Shown: positions 45,625 through 53,536, counted from the stretch's first letter. The stretch is DNA of 64,000 nucleotides from Candidatus Obscuribacterales bacterium (GCA_019746975.1 JAIERK010000019.1:1-64000); one strand, 5' to 3'. Notes: generated from the letters alone by a model not told the origin. Numbers and translations are program-made.

Positions 45625-45753
45625 ATGTTGTCTTTCGTAAAAAAGATAGCAAAAATGGACCGGTTCACCGGTACTAAACGTACTGGTGAACCGATCCTTC
45701 CGACCGCCTGTGCTGCTGGAGTAAACTTTCAAAAGCTAACGTTAATTAGTTAG
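45625..45753 (+). CDS. Possible 42-aa peptide containing a long hairpin
   Basis: ATG at 45625 with GGAGG about 10 bases upstream. Begins MLSFVKKIAKMDRFTGTKRT and ends FQKLTLIS, with a TACAAG core. Its middle coincides with a 14-bp-stem hairpin that also makes sense as a terminator of the convergent gene, so the open frame may be accidental. A leader-plus-core layout of a modified peptide is conceivable, but no modifying enzyme is adjacent. Confidence 0.25.
   Translation: MLSFVKKIAKMDRFTGTKRTGEPILPTACAAGVNFQKLTLIS
45661..45693 (-). terminator. 14-bp-stem hairpin, probable terminator of the coiled-coil gene
   Basis: CGGTTCACCGGTAC / GTACTGGTGAACCG with loop TAAAC; 13 Watson-Crick pairs and one G-T. 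On the minus strand it is followed by GTCCATTTTTGC, giving a T-tract, about 100 bp beyond the stop of the gene at 45792. Confidence 0.6.
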
Positions 45754-45791
45754 GATCGATTCCCCTTTCACAACGATTGCAAATGGCTTAA

Positions 45792-46433
45792 TCAGGCCAA
45801 CTTGCCCTCGCATTTGGTATCACGATTGAACAGATTGGTGAACACATGCCACCATCTTTTGTCGCGAACTTGTTGCAGGTCACTCTTTGTATCCTTTAAC
45901 AAATTCGCCAGGCGAACATTTTCCTGTTCGGCGGACACTAGGGTGTCTTCCAAAAAGTCTCTTTCAACTTTCAATTTTGCAAGTGCATCCATCAGGTATC
46001 GTCTTTCGATGACCGCTGCTTCGCGCTCAAACTCGATTGACTTCAACTGCTTGATTTGCAGCTCGAGTTGAGGAACTCGTTGTATAGACCAGTACTGACT
46101 GACCATCACCTGCTTGACGGCTGCATTCTCTTCGGTGAGCTCTTGCACTTTTTGTAACAGTGCGATTACTCGTCTCTGGAGATACGCGATCTCTTCTTTT
46201 CCCTTGGCAGCTATTCGTTGCTGTTGGTATTGGCTAACTACTTCGAGAACTTGGCGACGTACGCGCTTTTCTCTCGCCAACTTTAGCCGTTCGTCTTCTC
46301 CGTCTGACACCACCTCTGATGCCCACTTGAAGATGTGCTCGAGGCCGTCTAACGATACGGCGCCCTCATGTCCATTGTCTGGGGTAGTAAACGTAGTGTT
46401 GTATTCGGTGGCTAATTCAGGTTGCGTGCTCAC
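45792..46433 (-). CDS. Coiled-coil protein of unknown function
   Basis: 213 aa from GTG at 46433, chosen because AAAGGGGGG lies 5 bases upstream; the longer ATG frame to 46589 has no SD. After a polar N-terminus (STQPELATEYNTTFTTPDNG), residues about 45-195 are a nearly continuous coiled coil (EIAYLQRRVIALLQKVQELT, KLKVERDFLEDTLVSAEQEN). It ends RWWHVFTNLFNRDTKCEGKLA. No signal peptide. Its function cannot be named. Confidence 0.65.
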   Translation of the reverse strand: MSTQPELATEYNTTFTTPDNGHEGAVSLDGLEHIFKWASEVVSDGEDERLKLAREKRVRRQVLEVVSQYQQQRIAAKGKEEIAYLQRRVIALLQKVQELTEENAAVKQVMVSQYWSIQRVPQLELQIKQLKSIEFEREAAVIERRYLMDALAKLKVERDFLEDTLVSAEQENVRLANLLKDTKSDLQQVRDKRWWHVFTNLFNRDTKCEGKLA

Positions 46434-47625
46434 AAAGACCCCCCTTTCTTGGTCAATATAATAACGGCAAATCAGAACTTTGTAAAAAGAATTTGCCACC
46501 GTCTGAAGTACTACCAATGGCACCAAATTGATCGCCAGTACTTGATCCGGAAGTTTAATACCAGTAATCGAAGATATTTTTAATGGCACCTTGGGTGGTG
46601 CCTGAGTAGTCGAGTAATGAATTTCGAGCCTTTTTATCGGCCGTTGGTATCATTTTGATGCCACCACATATGGCATCTAGCGATACCGTACATGCGTAAT
46701 GATTCCATGTTTCTAATTCGGCAAGAATTACTTGACCAAACCGCCAATGTTGACCATTTGCGCATGAAGAACCGCTCAACCCTACCGGCGAATTTGATCT
46801 GGTACCAGCACCTCTGAGATTCGGCGTTCGACGTTCAATAGAACGCTGCTGAAATCTGTCTATGGCACTACGGATTGAATCAGTGTTTTCGATCGGGATA
46901 CTCTGCCTGATTCTGAAAACCGTTCGTCATGATGATGCTTGAATGCGCGAGGAATGTTCAAGTGTCGCCGGAGTCGCTCCTCGGATGTGGTGCTTTGACG
47001 GGGCGCTGGTATTTTTGGGTTGGTTGGTTGGTTGGTTGGTTGGTTGGTTGGTTTCTGCTTTTGCTTTTTTTCCGTGCGGGCGACATCGGGACCTGTCATG
47101 GTAGTTGCCTTCCTTCCTCAAGGTGGCATTGGTATTTCTCTCGGGCGGTTCCACAACTAGCCAGACGTTCGATGCTGGGCCGCCACTCGTACTGTCGTGG
47201 CTGGCGAGAGACCTGGTGGATTTCAGAACTCGAACCTGAGGGTATCCGCACATGCTCTGTGCCGGCGAGACGCAGTCGCTCCGCATTGCGGATTGCAAGA
47301 CGCCGGGCGCTCGGCAATGCGGATCCCGAGACGCCGACGGTCCAAGTGGCGGATGCAGATGGTCGACACCGGTCGTTCATGGCGAAAAGGAGGGCTGAAT
47401 CAACAGGGACCTTCCGGTCAGATTTCGGGTGCTTAGTCCACTCGACAACTGCTGTATACAAAGGAATTCAAGTTTTTTGACGCATAGAGTGGGAAAAACC
47501 GTGGGGCCGTGCGTAAATCCACCGGCAGACATCGATTGCGCCAGGCTGTAACTTTATTGTCGATGGAGTGATCCGCACGACGACTGTCGCGGTTGCCGAA
47601 GCGGATACCAGCATTGGAGCGTTCT
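46434..47625. other. 1.2-kb region with no convincing gene
   Basis: Several overlapping open frames exist on both strands (for example a 183-codon frame at 46929-47480), but they run through the GGTT microsatellite, lack RBSs, and have shadow-like composition. The right half (47100-47450) is GC-rich with short internal duplications (GCGGATxxCxAGACGCC at about 47287 and 47318). Possibly decayed DNA. It marks the left border of the secretion locus. Confidence 0.45.
47018..47053 (+). repeat. (GGTT)9 tetranucleotide microsatellite
   Basis: Nine uninterrupted GGTT units. Tetranucleotide tracts slip during replication and, in some bacteria, switch genes on or off when placed in coding or promoter sequence. 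No solid gene frame is recognised across it here. Confidence 0.95.
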
Positions 47626-48378
47626 GTGAACAAGAGACAAGCCTCAATTCGAGTAACGGCACTGGCGGCGACGCTAGCGTCGATTGCTTTTGTCTCGCTC
47701 ACGGGTTCGGTCGAGGCTCAGGTATTGAATCCCAATCCGAGTTTCGACGGAGACGCTAACATGTACTTTCCTAATGTGGAGTCAGGTCCGACCTCTCCAC
47801 CGTACACAGCACCACCGGAAGGACAGCCACCGCCCATCGGCGATGGTGACACACCTCTCGGTATCAACCCTGGACATCTAGGGTATCCGATCTTACCACC
47901 CCCGTCGCATGTGCCTATGCCTCTCATACCTCCAGGTCCGGAAGGTAAGGCCGCAGCGACAGCAGCCGCTGCTGGGTACCTCACTCCACCTACAAAGTTC
48001 GATGCGACCGACCCAGGCATCATCGACTCACCCCAGGATTTCGGTCCACCCCCTGTCGCCGTCACCAATATCAATCCCGGTGGCGGAATCTCCGGCGACG
48101 CCCCTATTGAAAGATGGGGCGCCCAATCTTCCAGAGATTTCGGACGCGGCGGTGGCGGATCTACCATCACGGATTTTGGCGAAAAACTGCGTGAAAAGCC
48201 AGATCTGGCCAAAATGCCTCAGTCTTCCGAAGACGGTCCTCGTAACCTAAACCAACCGCAAAAAGGTCAACCACGACGAGGCGAGAGTCTTCCAGGCGCT
48301 CAGGCTTCTACCGATCTCAATGGAAATAGAACCATGTTCTCCAAACAGAGAGCTCGGCTCACCATAGCTCCCTACTAG
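47626..48378 (+). CDS. Exported Pro/Gly-rich protein A of the secretion locus
   Basis: 250 aa from GTG at 47626 with GGAG 6 bases before. Signal peptide with core VTALAATLASIAFVSLTGSV, cleaved near EAQ. The mature part is Pro/Gly-rich and disordered-looking: APPEGQPPPIGDGDTP, LPPPSHVPMPLIPPGPEG, then NINPGGGISG and a RGGGGS segment. The GQPPxxGDGxTP and NINPxGGIxG modules recur in the next gene, so the two are paralogues. Not recognised; first of a run of plus-strand exported genes preceding T4SS-like components. Confidence 0.65.
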   Translation: MNKRQASIRVTALAATLASIAFVSLTGSVEAQVLNPNPSFDGDANMYFPNVESGPTSPPYTAPPEGQPPPIGDGDTPLGINPGHLGYPILPPPSHVPMPLIPPGPEGKAAATAAAAGYLTPPTKFDATDPGIIDSPQDFGPPPVAVTNINPGGGISGDAPIERWGAQSSRDFGRGGGGSTITDFGEKLREKPDLAKMPQSSEDGPRNLNQPQKGQPRRGESLPGAQASTDLNGNRTMFSKQRARLTIAPY

Positions 48379-48406
48379 TTCTTGTTAAGGCTTCAGGAGG
48401 CCGACA

Positions 48407-49402
48407 ATGATTAAGTCCACGATTCTATCAACAATCCTTGCAGCTGCCACCTTGAGCATTATGGTGACGCCAGCCGCTCAAGCGCAGCCCTGGCCCGGCA
48501 CACCCGTTCAACCAGGACCTGCACCAGTTGCTCCGGTTGAGACTCTGCGTACGCCGTTGATAGACGGCGCGCCGAGCGCACCACCCTTTGTGCCACCGCC
48601 TGAAGGTCAGCCGCCCGCATTCGGCGACGGTGCCACACCAGCACCGGTGACACCCGGCAACGCAGGCTTGCCTGTCACACTGATTCCTTCTGTTCCGTCG
48701 ATTCCGGCAAACCAGATCGACAACAACTTTTCAGGTCTTCCACTTCCGTTCAATCCAGCTCTGCAGTCTCCTCCTGGAGTATTGGGACCGGCATTGACAC
48801 CATTCATTCCGCCTCCGCCCTCCACCCCTGGTCCAGACCCAGGCTCCATGCAGGCTCCAATTGGATCCTTCAATCCTGCTGATGAGATCAATATCAATCC
48901 TGCAGGTGGAATCCCAGGAACAGGCGGCTTCAACACCTCCGTACCGACAGTTCGGCGCGGTGGTCAGGAAAGCCATCAATATGCATACAGAGGTAGGAAC
49001 AGCATTCTTGGCGGCGGTGCCGTCGACGGCAGCCAAGACAACATTGAAAGACTTGGACCATGGGCTGGTTTTGGCGCCGTAACCGGCGTACCGACCGGCA
49101 ACGGCTGGAGAAATAGCTCGCTAGAACTGGGCGGCGGTCAACGCTTCCAGGCTGGTGGCGCGATTGTTCCGACCGGATCCACGGTGCAAGACTACGGTCT
49201 GTCATCCACGAGACAAAACGGCATTCTTGGTTTGACTGCTCAGCAGACTACCGAGTTCGGTCAAGGTCTCAGAAGAGTGCCCATCTTCTCGAACAAGACG
49301 ACAGACTTCGGATTCCCTTACACGCAGTTTGATCCTGCTAACACCAACCCACAGAAGATTGATCAGAGGCTACTGCCTACGGCAATCATCACGAACTTCT
49401 AA
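48407..49402 (+). CDS. Exported Pro-rich protein B, paralogue of protein A
   Basis: 331 aa; a strong AGGAGG stands 7 bases before the ATG, 28 bp after the previous stop. Signal peptide STILAAATLSIMVTPAAQAQ. Pro-rich first half with PPPEGQPPAFGDGATP, then ININPAGGIPGTGG, then a Gly/Asn/Arg-rich segment ending in QFDPANTNPQKIDQRLLPT. It shares two ordered motifs with the 47626 gene. Probably a periplasmic or surface component; its function is inferred only from its position before the pilin-like gene. Confidence 0.68.
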   Translation: MIKSTILSTILAAATLSIMVTPAAQAQPWPGTPVQPGPAPVAPVETLRTPLIDGAPSAPPFVPPPEGQPPAFGDGATPAPVTPGNAGLPVTLIPSVPSIPANQIDNNFSGLPLPFNPALQSPPGVLGPALTPFIPPPPSTPGPDPGSMQAPIGSFNPADEININPAGGIPGTGGFNTSVPTVRRGGQESHQYAYRGRNSILGGGAVDGSQDNIERLGPWAGFGAVTGVPTGNGWRNSSLELGGGQRFQAGGAIVPTGSTVQDYGLSSTRQNGILGLTAQQTTEFGQGLRRVPIFSNKTTDFGFPYTQFDPANTNPQKIDQRLLPTAIITNF

Positions 49403-49487
49403 GGAAGTAGATACACCACCACAGACCGCACGGAAACTTTTTTATTCACCCAGACTCAATTTCATTAAGAACTCAAGGAGGTTCAAA

Positions 49488-49922
49488 ATGGCAACAAAGA
49501 CCCTAAAGCAAATCAGTAAGAAGATCACCTCTTCTCACTCTTTCAAGGTTGCCACCCGCGCAGGTTTCCTCCTGGCTCCTCAACTCGTCCTCATGGCCAT
49601 TGGTATTTATGACCAAGCAGCTCATGCTCAGGGATTAGTGGGGGCACCAGTGGACCCCCGCTATGGGCAATCGAACGAAGTAGGTCAATTGGCAGACTTC
49701 GGTTATGACACCGCTCGCGACATCTCACGTGTCGTAACAGCATTGTCGACAGTACCTTCGTCTCTCGCCGGCATGAAGATCGCCTTCGGTCAGCGCGACG
49801 GCGGTGAATCTGCAATGAACGTAGCCAAAGGCTTGGGCGTTGGATTCGGCGGACCGACAGCGGTTCACTTGATCGGCACCTTCGCTATCAATAACTACGG
49901 CGGTCTCGGCGGCGGTCTATAA
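49488..49922 (+). CDS. VirB2/TrbC-like pilin candidate, copy 1
   Basis: 144 aa from the ATG at 49488, fixed by AAGGAGG 7 bases upstream; the longer upstream frame is not coding. Long signal segment (VATRAGFLLAPQLVLMAIGI) with cleavage likely at AHAQ-GLVG. The mature part (about 97 aa) has DFGYDTARDISRVVTALSTV, a hydrophobic Gly-rich stretch (GLGVGFGGPTAVHLIGTFAI) and a C-terminal GGLGGGL. A small exported subunit beside VirB6-, VirB3- and VirB4-like genes suggests a VirB2/TrbC major pilin, though sequence similarity is not obvious by eye. From IYDQ onward it is identical in protein to the gene at 52633. Confidence 0.6.
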   Translation: MATKTLKQISKKITSSHSFKVATRAGFLLAPQLVLMAIGIYDQAAHAQGLVGAPVDPRYGQSNEVGQLADFGYDTARDISRVVTALSTVPSSLAGMKIAFGQRDGGESAMNVAKGLGVGFGGPTAVHLIGTFAINNYGGLGGGL

Positions 49923-49949
49923 GCCTCGCATTTGACCGGGAAAGCAAAA

Positions 49950-49991
49950 TTTGTCGAACGGCTCGGTAGGATCGGCAGGCAACTGCCGGTC
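49950..49991 (+). ncRNA. Conserved structured 3' element, copy 1
   Basis: The leader TTTGTCGAACGGCTCGGTAG is followed by hairpin GATCGGCAG-GCAA-CTGCCGGTC (49970-49991; GNRA-type loop, one G-T pair). The same arrangement follows the second pilin-like gene at 53119-53160, where two stem positions differ with compensating changes. Probably a terminator, mRNA stabiliser or protein-binding RNA element. No T-run follows. Confidence 0.55.
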
Positions 49992-50007
49992 CAATCCGTA
50001 CCCTTCG

Positions 50008-50076
50008 AGTCGCCCAATCAATAAGATAAAGTCGCCCACGACAATTTCAGTCGCCACATTCATTTAAGTCGCCACA
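50008..50076 (+). repeat. Four AGTCGCC iteron-like words
   Basis: AGTCGCCCA at 50008 and 50030, and AGTCGCCACA at 50049 and 50067; a related ACGTCGCCGC is at 50101. Spacing 22, 19 and 18 bp. Located in the gap between the first pilin-like gene and the next exported gene. May bind a regulator. Confidence 0.45.
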
Positions 50077-50465
50077 TTTTTTTAATCGCTCTTGTTTTAG
50101 ACGTCGCCGCAATTCAATTATTCGGGATAAAACCCAATGCGACGTTTCGGAAGCCACATCAGTCGGAATTTAGTTCATCCAGAGAATGGATGGCATCAAA
50201 CACTTCAGTCATCTCTTGAGGCGTCGGTTTAACCACCTCGAGAATTGGTCATTCGAACATCTATATATAAGGACTGACTCACATAGTCCCCCCGACTAGT
50301 CTGAACAGATTTGAACGGATCTGACGGATTTTCTTGCGGGCCTGTCGAGGTCCAGCTGTAGCAGTTGGCTCGTATCGGAAGTCGAGCGGTCAGCTGAGAG
50401 CGGCCACGGCTCCTATCGGGAGCCAACCACGCTGGAGAGCAGCCATGAACGTAGGCTTGCTCCTC

Positions 50466-50757
50466 GGGCTTCGGTTCCGGCCGGAGTCGCAAGGGCGAGT
50501 GGAACGGCGTCTCGCCGGCAGCGAGCGAGTCCGCCGCTCCGTCCTCGGCTTCCAGCTCCTGCGCGCCAGACCCGTTGAGATGTCCGTCAGTATGGGATGT
50601 TGTCACTCTATGGGCTTCGGTTCCGGCCGGAGTCGCAAGGGCGAGTGCGGAGAGCCGCGTCTCTCCGGCACCGAGCGAGTCCGCTCCGTCCCCGCCGGAG
50701 TTCGGCTCCCAGCTCCTGCGCGCCACACCGACGTTGAGATGTCCAGTCTGCGTCTCA
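50466..50757 (+). repeat. Two-copy 146-bp tandem repeat, GC-rich
   Basis: GGGCTTCGGTTCCGGCCGGA starts copies at 50466 and 50612. The copies agree over long stretches, differing by several indels and substitutions. A 180-codon minus-strand frame spans both, but the indels and lack of an RBS argue against coding. Together with the AT-rich flanks this 1.19-kb gap (49923-51110) contains no supported gene. Confidence 0.65.
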
Positions 50758-51110
50758 CCTCTGACTGCCACCGCTGCGCACCGTTGACGTACTGTCCTCG
50801 GAGCACTCCTAGATGCATGTCGGAGATCTGAGTGAAAAATAAGTTCTATTGCAAGTCACCTGAATCTCAAGTTTGTAGACTTTTTCGAACCAGATCTTCG
50901 AGAAATCTCCCCAAATTCCATGTTTTCAAGAGGTTGTTTACTCCCATGCTATCCGTGTTTGCACCTTGTCGACTCTTATTACGCGCGCAGAGAAGGGGGC
51001 AGTGGGGATTCTCCCATAGGGGTGGGAAATTCACCGCTTCTCAGTACTGGTCGGAATTTCGTACTATTCTGCATACGTTCGACCGCACCCCGCGTTCAGA
51101 AAAGAGCAAA

Positions 51111-51869
51111 ATGCAAAACAACGGCACAGCGACAAACAATGCGACTCTAAAGCAAGCCCTGCTTGCAGTCGTTTTGACTGTCGGCTTGTCGAGTCTGGCT
51201 CTCAATCCGGCTTTTGCACAAGGATTTGAAACCCAGCCGATGCTCTCAGAACAACAACCCCAGGGGATGATCCCGAATCAAGATTCTTTCTTGCCTCCAG
51301 ATGTGGTGCCTCAACCCGATAACGGTGCACCAGGAATGCCAGGACAGATGATGATGAGTGCCACCCCGGGCCAGCTCTCGGCTAAACCGCCGGATGCGCA
51401 TATGAATCTCAACCCTGCAAATGGCGTTCAGACCGCCCAGGGCATGCGTAAAGCGTTGTTCGATTCGCTTATGGGGAATACGCAGTTGTCCAATCAGATG
51501 CCGCAGCTTGATCCAGCAATGGGTGGTGTGGGTGGAAATTTCGGTCAGCAAGCCACTCCATACAATACTCCATCGATGCCGGGTCAATATGCCATCGGTC
51601 AACCCGACTGGCTTTCCCAGGTAAACAATTCAAACTCCACTCAATACGGAAATTCCAGTCAAACCCAAACACTCACAGGCGGATCCAGAGTTCCAATCGT
51701 GAGACGTGATATGCGTAAAGGCGGCTTTGCCAACAACCTTAGCGGTGGCTCCGCTCTTGGTGCTGGATTGCTGACCGGTCTGGTAAGACGGCCCAACTCC
51801 TTGTTCGGACTCGGCTTTACTGGACTGACGCTCACTGGCCTTGGGATGCGTAATGGATTTCGATACTAG
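51111..51869 (+). CDS. Exported Gln/Pro/Met-rich protein C of the secretion locus
   Basis: 252 aa from the ATG at 51111 (weak SD AAAAGAG). Signal peptide ALLAVVLTVGLSSLALNPAF with cleavage near AQG. The mature part is rich in Gln, Pro, Asn and Met, with MNLNPANGVQTAQGM, which resembles the NINPxGGI module of proteins A and B, and GGSRVPIVRRDMRKGG. The C-terminal hydrophobic Gly/Leu stretch GLGFTGLTLTGLGMRNG could be a membrane or packing helix. Followed after 9 bp by the next exported gene. Confidence 0.65.
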   Translation: MQNNGTATNNATLKQALLAVVLTVGLSSLALNPAFAQGFETQPMLSEQQPQGMIPNQDSFLPPDVVPQPDNGAPGMPGQMMMSATPGQLSAKPPDAHMNLNPANGVQTAQGMRKALFDSLMGNTQLSNQMPQLDPAMGGVGGNFGQQATPYNTPSMPGQYAIGQPDWLSQVNNSNSTQYGNSSQTQTLTGGSRVPIVRRDMRKGGFANNLSGGSALGAGLLTGLVRRPNSLFGLGFTGLTLTGLGMRNGFRY

Positions 51870-51878
51870 GATAACGTC

Positions 51879-52580
51879 ATGAAAAAGAGCATTTTTAAAC
51901 TTTCACTATTCACTCTTACAGCGACCGTCGTCGGCGCATGTGCTTCACAACCGGCAATGGCTCAAGGTGCTCGGTTTGCGTTCGAGCCCAACAAGTGGAA
52001 GACGCAGGAAATGAATAAGCCAGGCCGCTATCTCAATCAACAACCATCCGGCACGCGTGTCGGACATGGTTCGATGCCAAAGGCTTCAAGCTTCCTCGGA
52101 GGTGTCAGCCCAGAATTTTTGAAGCCGGCTCCCAAGCCGCAACCAGTTCAACCAATGATCACGACCAACGTTCAGCCCAGCGCTTCGTTTGGTCAACCCC
52201 GCATAGTGCCAAAACAGCAACCACAACAGTTGGCGGCAACTCCGGCAACACCGTTCAACCCTAACTTCGGCAATCCTATGCAACCCGCACCAGTAGTGGC
52301 TCAGCAACCTCAGCAAATGAGCATGCCCCCACAAGTCGCTAACCCGACATCGTCGAGAAATAGTCTTTCTGGACGAATGGTGCCTCGCCACTCCTCCCAT
52401 GGACATGCACGATCGGCAGTCGCTGGTCGCTTGATGAAACCTACCCAACCATCAGCGATGAGAGCTGTTCCGCAAGTTGCATCTTATGGAGGCTCGCACT
52501 ATGTACCTGGATCGACAAAACCAGTCTCGTCTGGAACCCGGTCTGAGGGAAATGTATACGGTCAAATCGTCAGACACTAA
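51879..52580 (+). CDS. Exported Gln/Pro-rich protein D (possible lipoprotein)
   Basis: 233 aa; AGGATAA stands 6 bases before the ATG and the preceding gene ends 9 bp upstream. The signal sequence LFTLTATVVGACASQPAMAQ offers either lipobox VGAC or signal peptidase I cleavage after AMA. The rest is Gln/Pro/Ser/Met-rich with KPAPKPQPVQPM and KQQPQQLAATP. Basic C-terminus. The low-complexity Pro/Gln composition resembles VirB10/VirB7-type linkers only superficially. Part of a unit with the genes at 51111 and 52633. Confidence 0.65.
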   Translation: MKKSIFKLSLFTLTATVVGACASQPAMAQGARFAFEPNKWKTQEMNKPGRYLNQQPSGTRVGHGSMPKASSFLGGVSPEFLKPAPKPQPVQPMITTNVQPSASFGQPRIVPKQQPQQLAATPATPFNPNFGNPMQPAPVVAQQPQQMSMPPQVANPTSSRNSLSGRMVPRHSSHGHARSAVAGRLMKPTQPSAMRAVPQVASYGGSHYVPGSTKPVSSGTRSEGNVYGQIVRH

Positions 52581-52632
52581 TCACCACAGCTACCCCACAA
52601 TCATTCGATTCTCTCACTAGGAGGCTTTACTC

Positions 52633-53061
52633 ATGTCTAAACTTAACAACCTCGCGAAAAAAATCACCGGTTCCCACAAATTCAAAGTTGCGACTCGCGT
52701 AGGTTTTCTCCTCGCTCCTCAGCTTGTTCTCATGGCAGTAGGAATTTATGACCAGGCCGCTCATGCGCAAGGTCTCGTCGGCGCTCCTGTAGATCCCCGT
52801 TACGGTCAGTCCAACGAAGTAGGACAGTTGGCAGACTTCGGTTATGACACCGCCCGCGATATCTCCCGCGTAGTCACCGCTCTCTCGACCGTTCCCTCCT
52901 CCCTCGCCGGAATGAAGATTGCATTCGGTCAAAGAGACGGCGGCGAGTCCGCGATGAACGTAGCGAAAGGCCTCGGCGTTGGATTCGGCGGACCGACAGC
53001 GGTTCACTTGATCGGTACCTTCGCCATCAACAACTACGGCGGTCTCGGCGGCGGTCTATAA
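52633..53061 (+). CDS. VirB2/TrbC-like pilin candidate, copy 2
   Basis: 142 aa; AGGAGG stands 8 bases before the ATG. The N-terminus (MSKLNNLAKKITGSHKFKVA) differs from copy 1 at 49488 by several substitutions and a 2-residue length change, but from IYDQAAHAQ to the end the two proteins are identical. In that span I count about 47 codons differing, all synonymous. Same predicted processing at AHAQ-GLVG. It lies directly ahead of the VirB6-like giant gene. The role as a T4SS pilin subunit is inferred from size, export signal and neighbours. Confidence 0.6.
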   Translation: MSKLNNLAKKITGSHKFKVATRVGFLLAPQLVLMAVGIYDQAAHAQGLVGAPVDPRYGQSNEVGQLADFGYDTARDISRVVTALSTVPSSLAGMKIAFGQRDGGESAMNVAKGLGVGFGGPTAVHLIGTFAINNYGGLGGGL

Positions 53062-53118
53062 GCCGACGAAAGATCCGTTTCGAGAAATTGATTTCCATCA
53101 ATCAGTTTCTAGCTAGTT

Positions 53119-53160
53119 TTTGTCGAACGGCTCGGTGGGATCGGCGACATGTCGCCGGTC
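53119..53160 (+). ncRNA. Conserved structured 3' element, copy 2
   Basis: TTTGTCGAACGGCTCGGTGG then hairpin GATCGGCGA-CATG-TCGCCGGTC (53139-53160). Compared with copy 1 at 49950 the two innermost stem pairs change A-T to G-C and G-C to A-T, preserving pairing, while the loop differs. Distance from the gene stop is about 58 bp, against 28 bp in copy 1. Confidence 0.55.
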
Positions 53161-53194
53161 CTTCCGTGATTCCAAAGACACGCAATCCCGAAGT

Positions 53195-53400
53195 CTGAAT
53201 CGATATCGAAATAGCGGCTTTGGAAAAGGGAGGACGTTCGTCAAGATAAAACGGGAAGTTTGGATCGATTTTTGGACGAGGCGCTTAGGGAAAAAACGAG
53301 CGCTTTCTTCAAGGACAGAGAACCGAAACAAGGCGCTGGAAGGGATCATATATGTTCGTCGCTGAGTCCAGTTCGATATCGAAATAGGCACTACGAAAAA
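53195..53400 (-). repeat. Inverted member of the 174-bp repeat family
   Basis: Read on the minus strand, this stretch matches the 39926-40415 repeats: TCGATATCGAA at both ends 173 bp apart, TTTTTTCCCTAAGCGCCTCG, a variant of AAAATCGAACCAAA, and TTGACGAACGTC followed by CCAAAGCCGCTATTTCGA. About 1.2 copies. Opposite orientation to the first locus, 13 kb away. Confidence 0.8.
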
Positions 53401-53511
53401 GTGGGTTTGCATCCGTCTCCTCATCAAAAAAGTCTTTTACTACACCACCCTTGCAATTGGATTAGTCCCACCAATTAATAATTAAAATTCAGAAGATAAA
53501 ATTTTTGACCA

Positions 53512-53536
53512 GCGCTTCGCCGAAGTGCCTTTTTTG
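53512..53536 (+). terminator. Rho-independent terminator
   Basis: GCGCTT-CGCCG-AAGTGC (one G-T) followed by CTTTTTTG. No gene lies immediately upstream; it could close the 51111-53061 unit or a transcript from the repeat region, insulating the 53706 gene. Confidence 0.7.

Noticed and set aside
45625-45753. Firm RiPP precursor call for the 42-aa ORF
   Set aside because: No maturation enzyme, transporter or family motif nearby; the hairpin explains the conserved-looking part equally well.
46929-47480. 183-codon frame reading WLVGWLVGW through the GGTT tract
   Set aside because: Its length comes from the microsatellite, which is open in several frames on both strands; no RBS and no protein-like sequence outside the tract.
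50229-50771. 180-codon minus-strand frame across the GC-rich tandem repeat
   Set aside because: No RBS, repeat copies differ by indels not in multiples of three, and composition looks like a by-product of GC-rich repeats.
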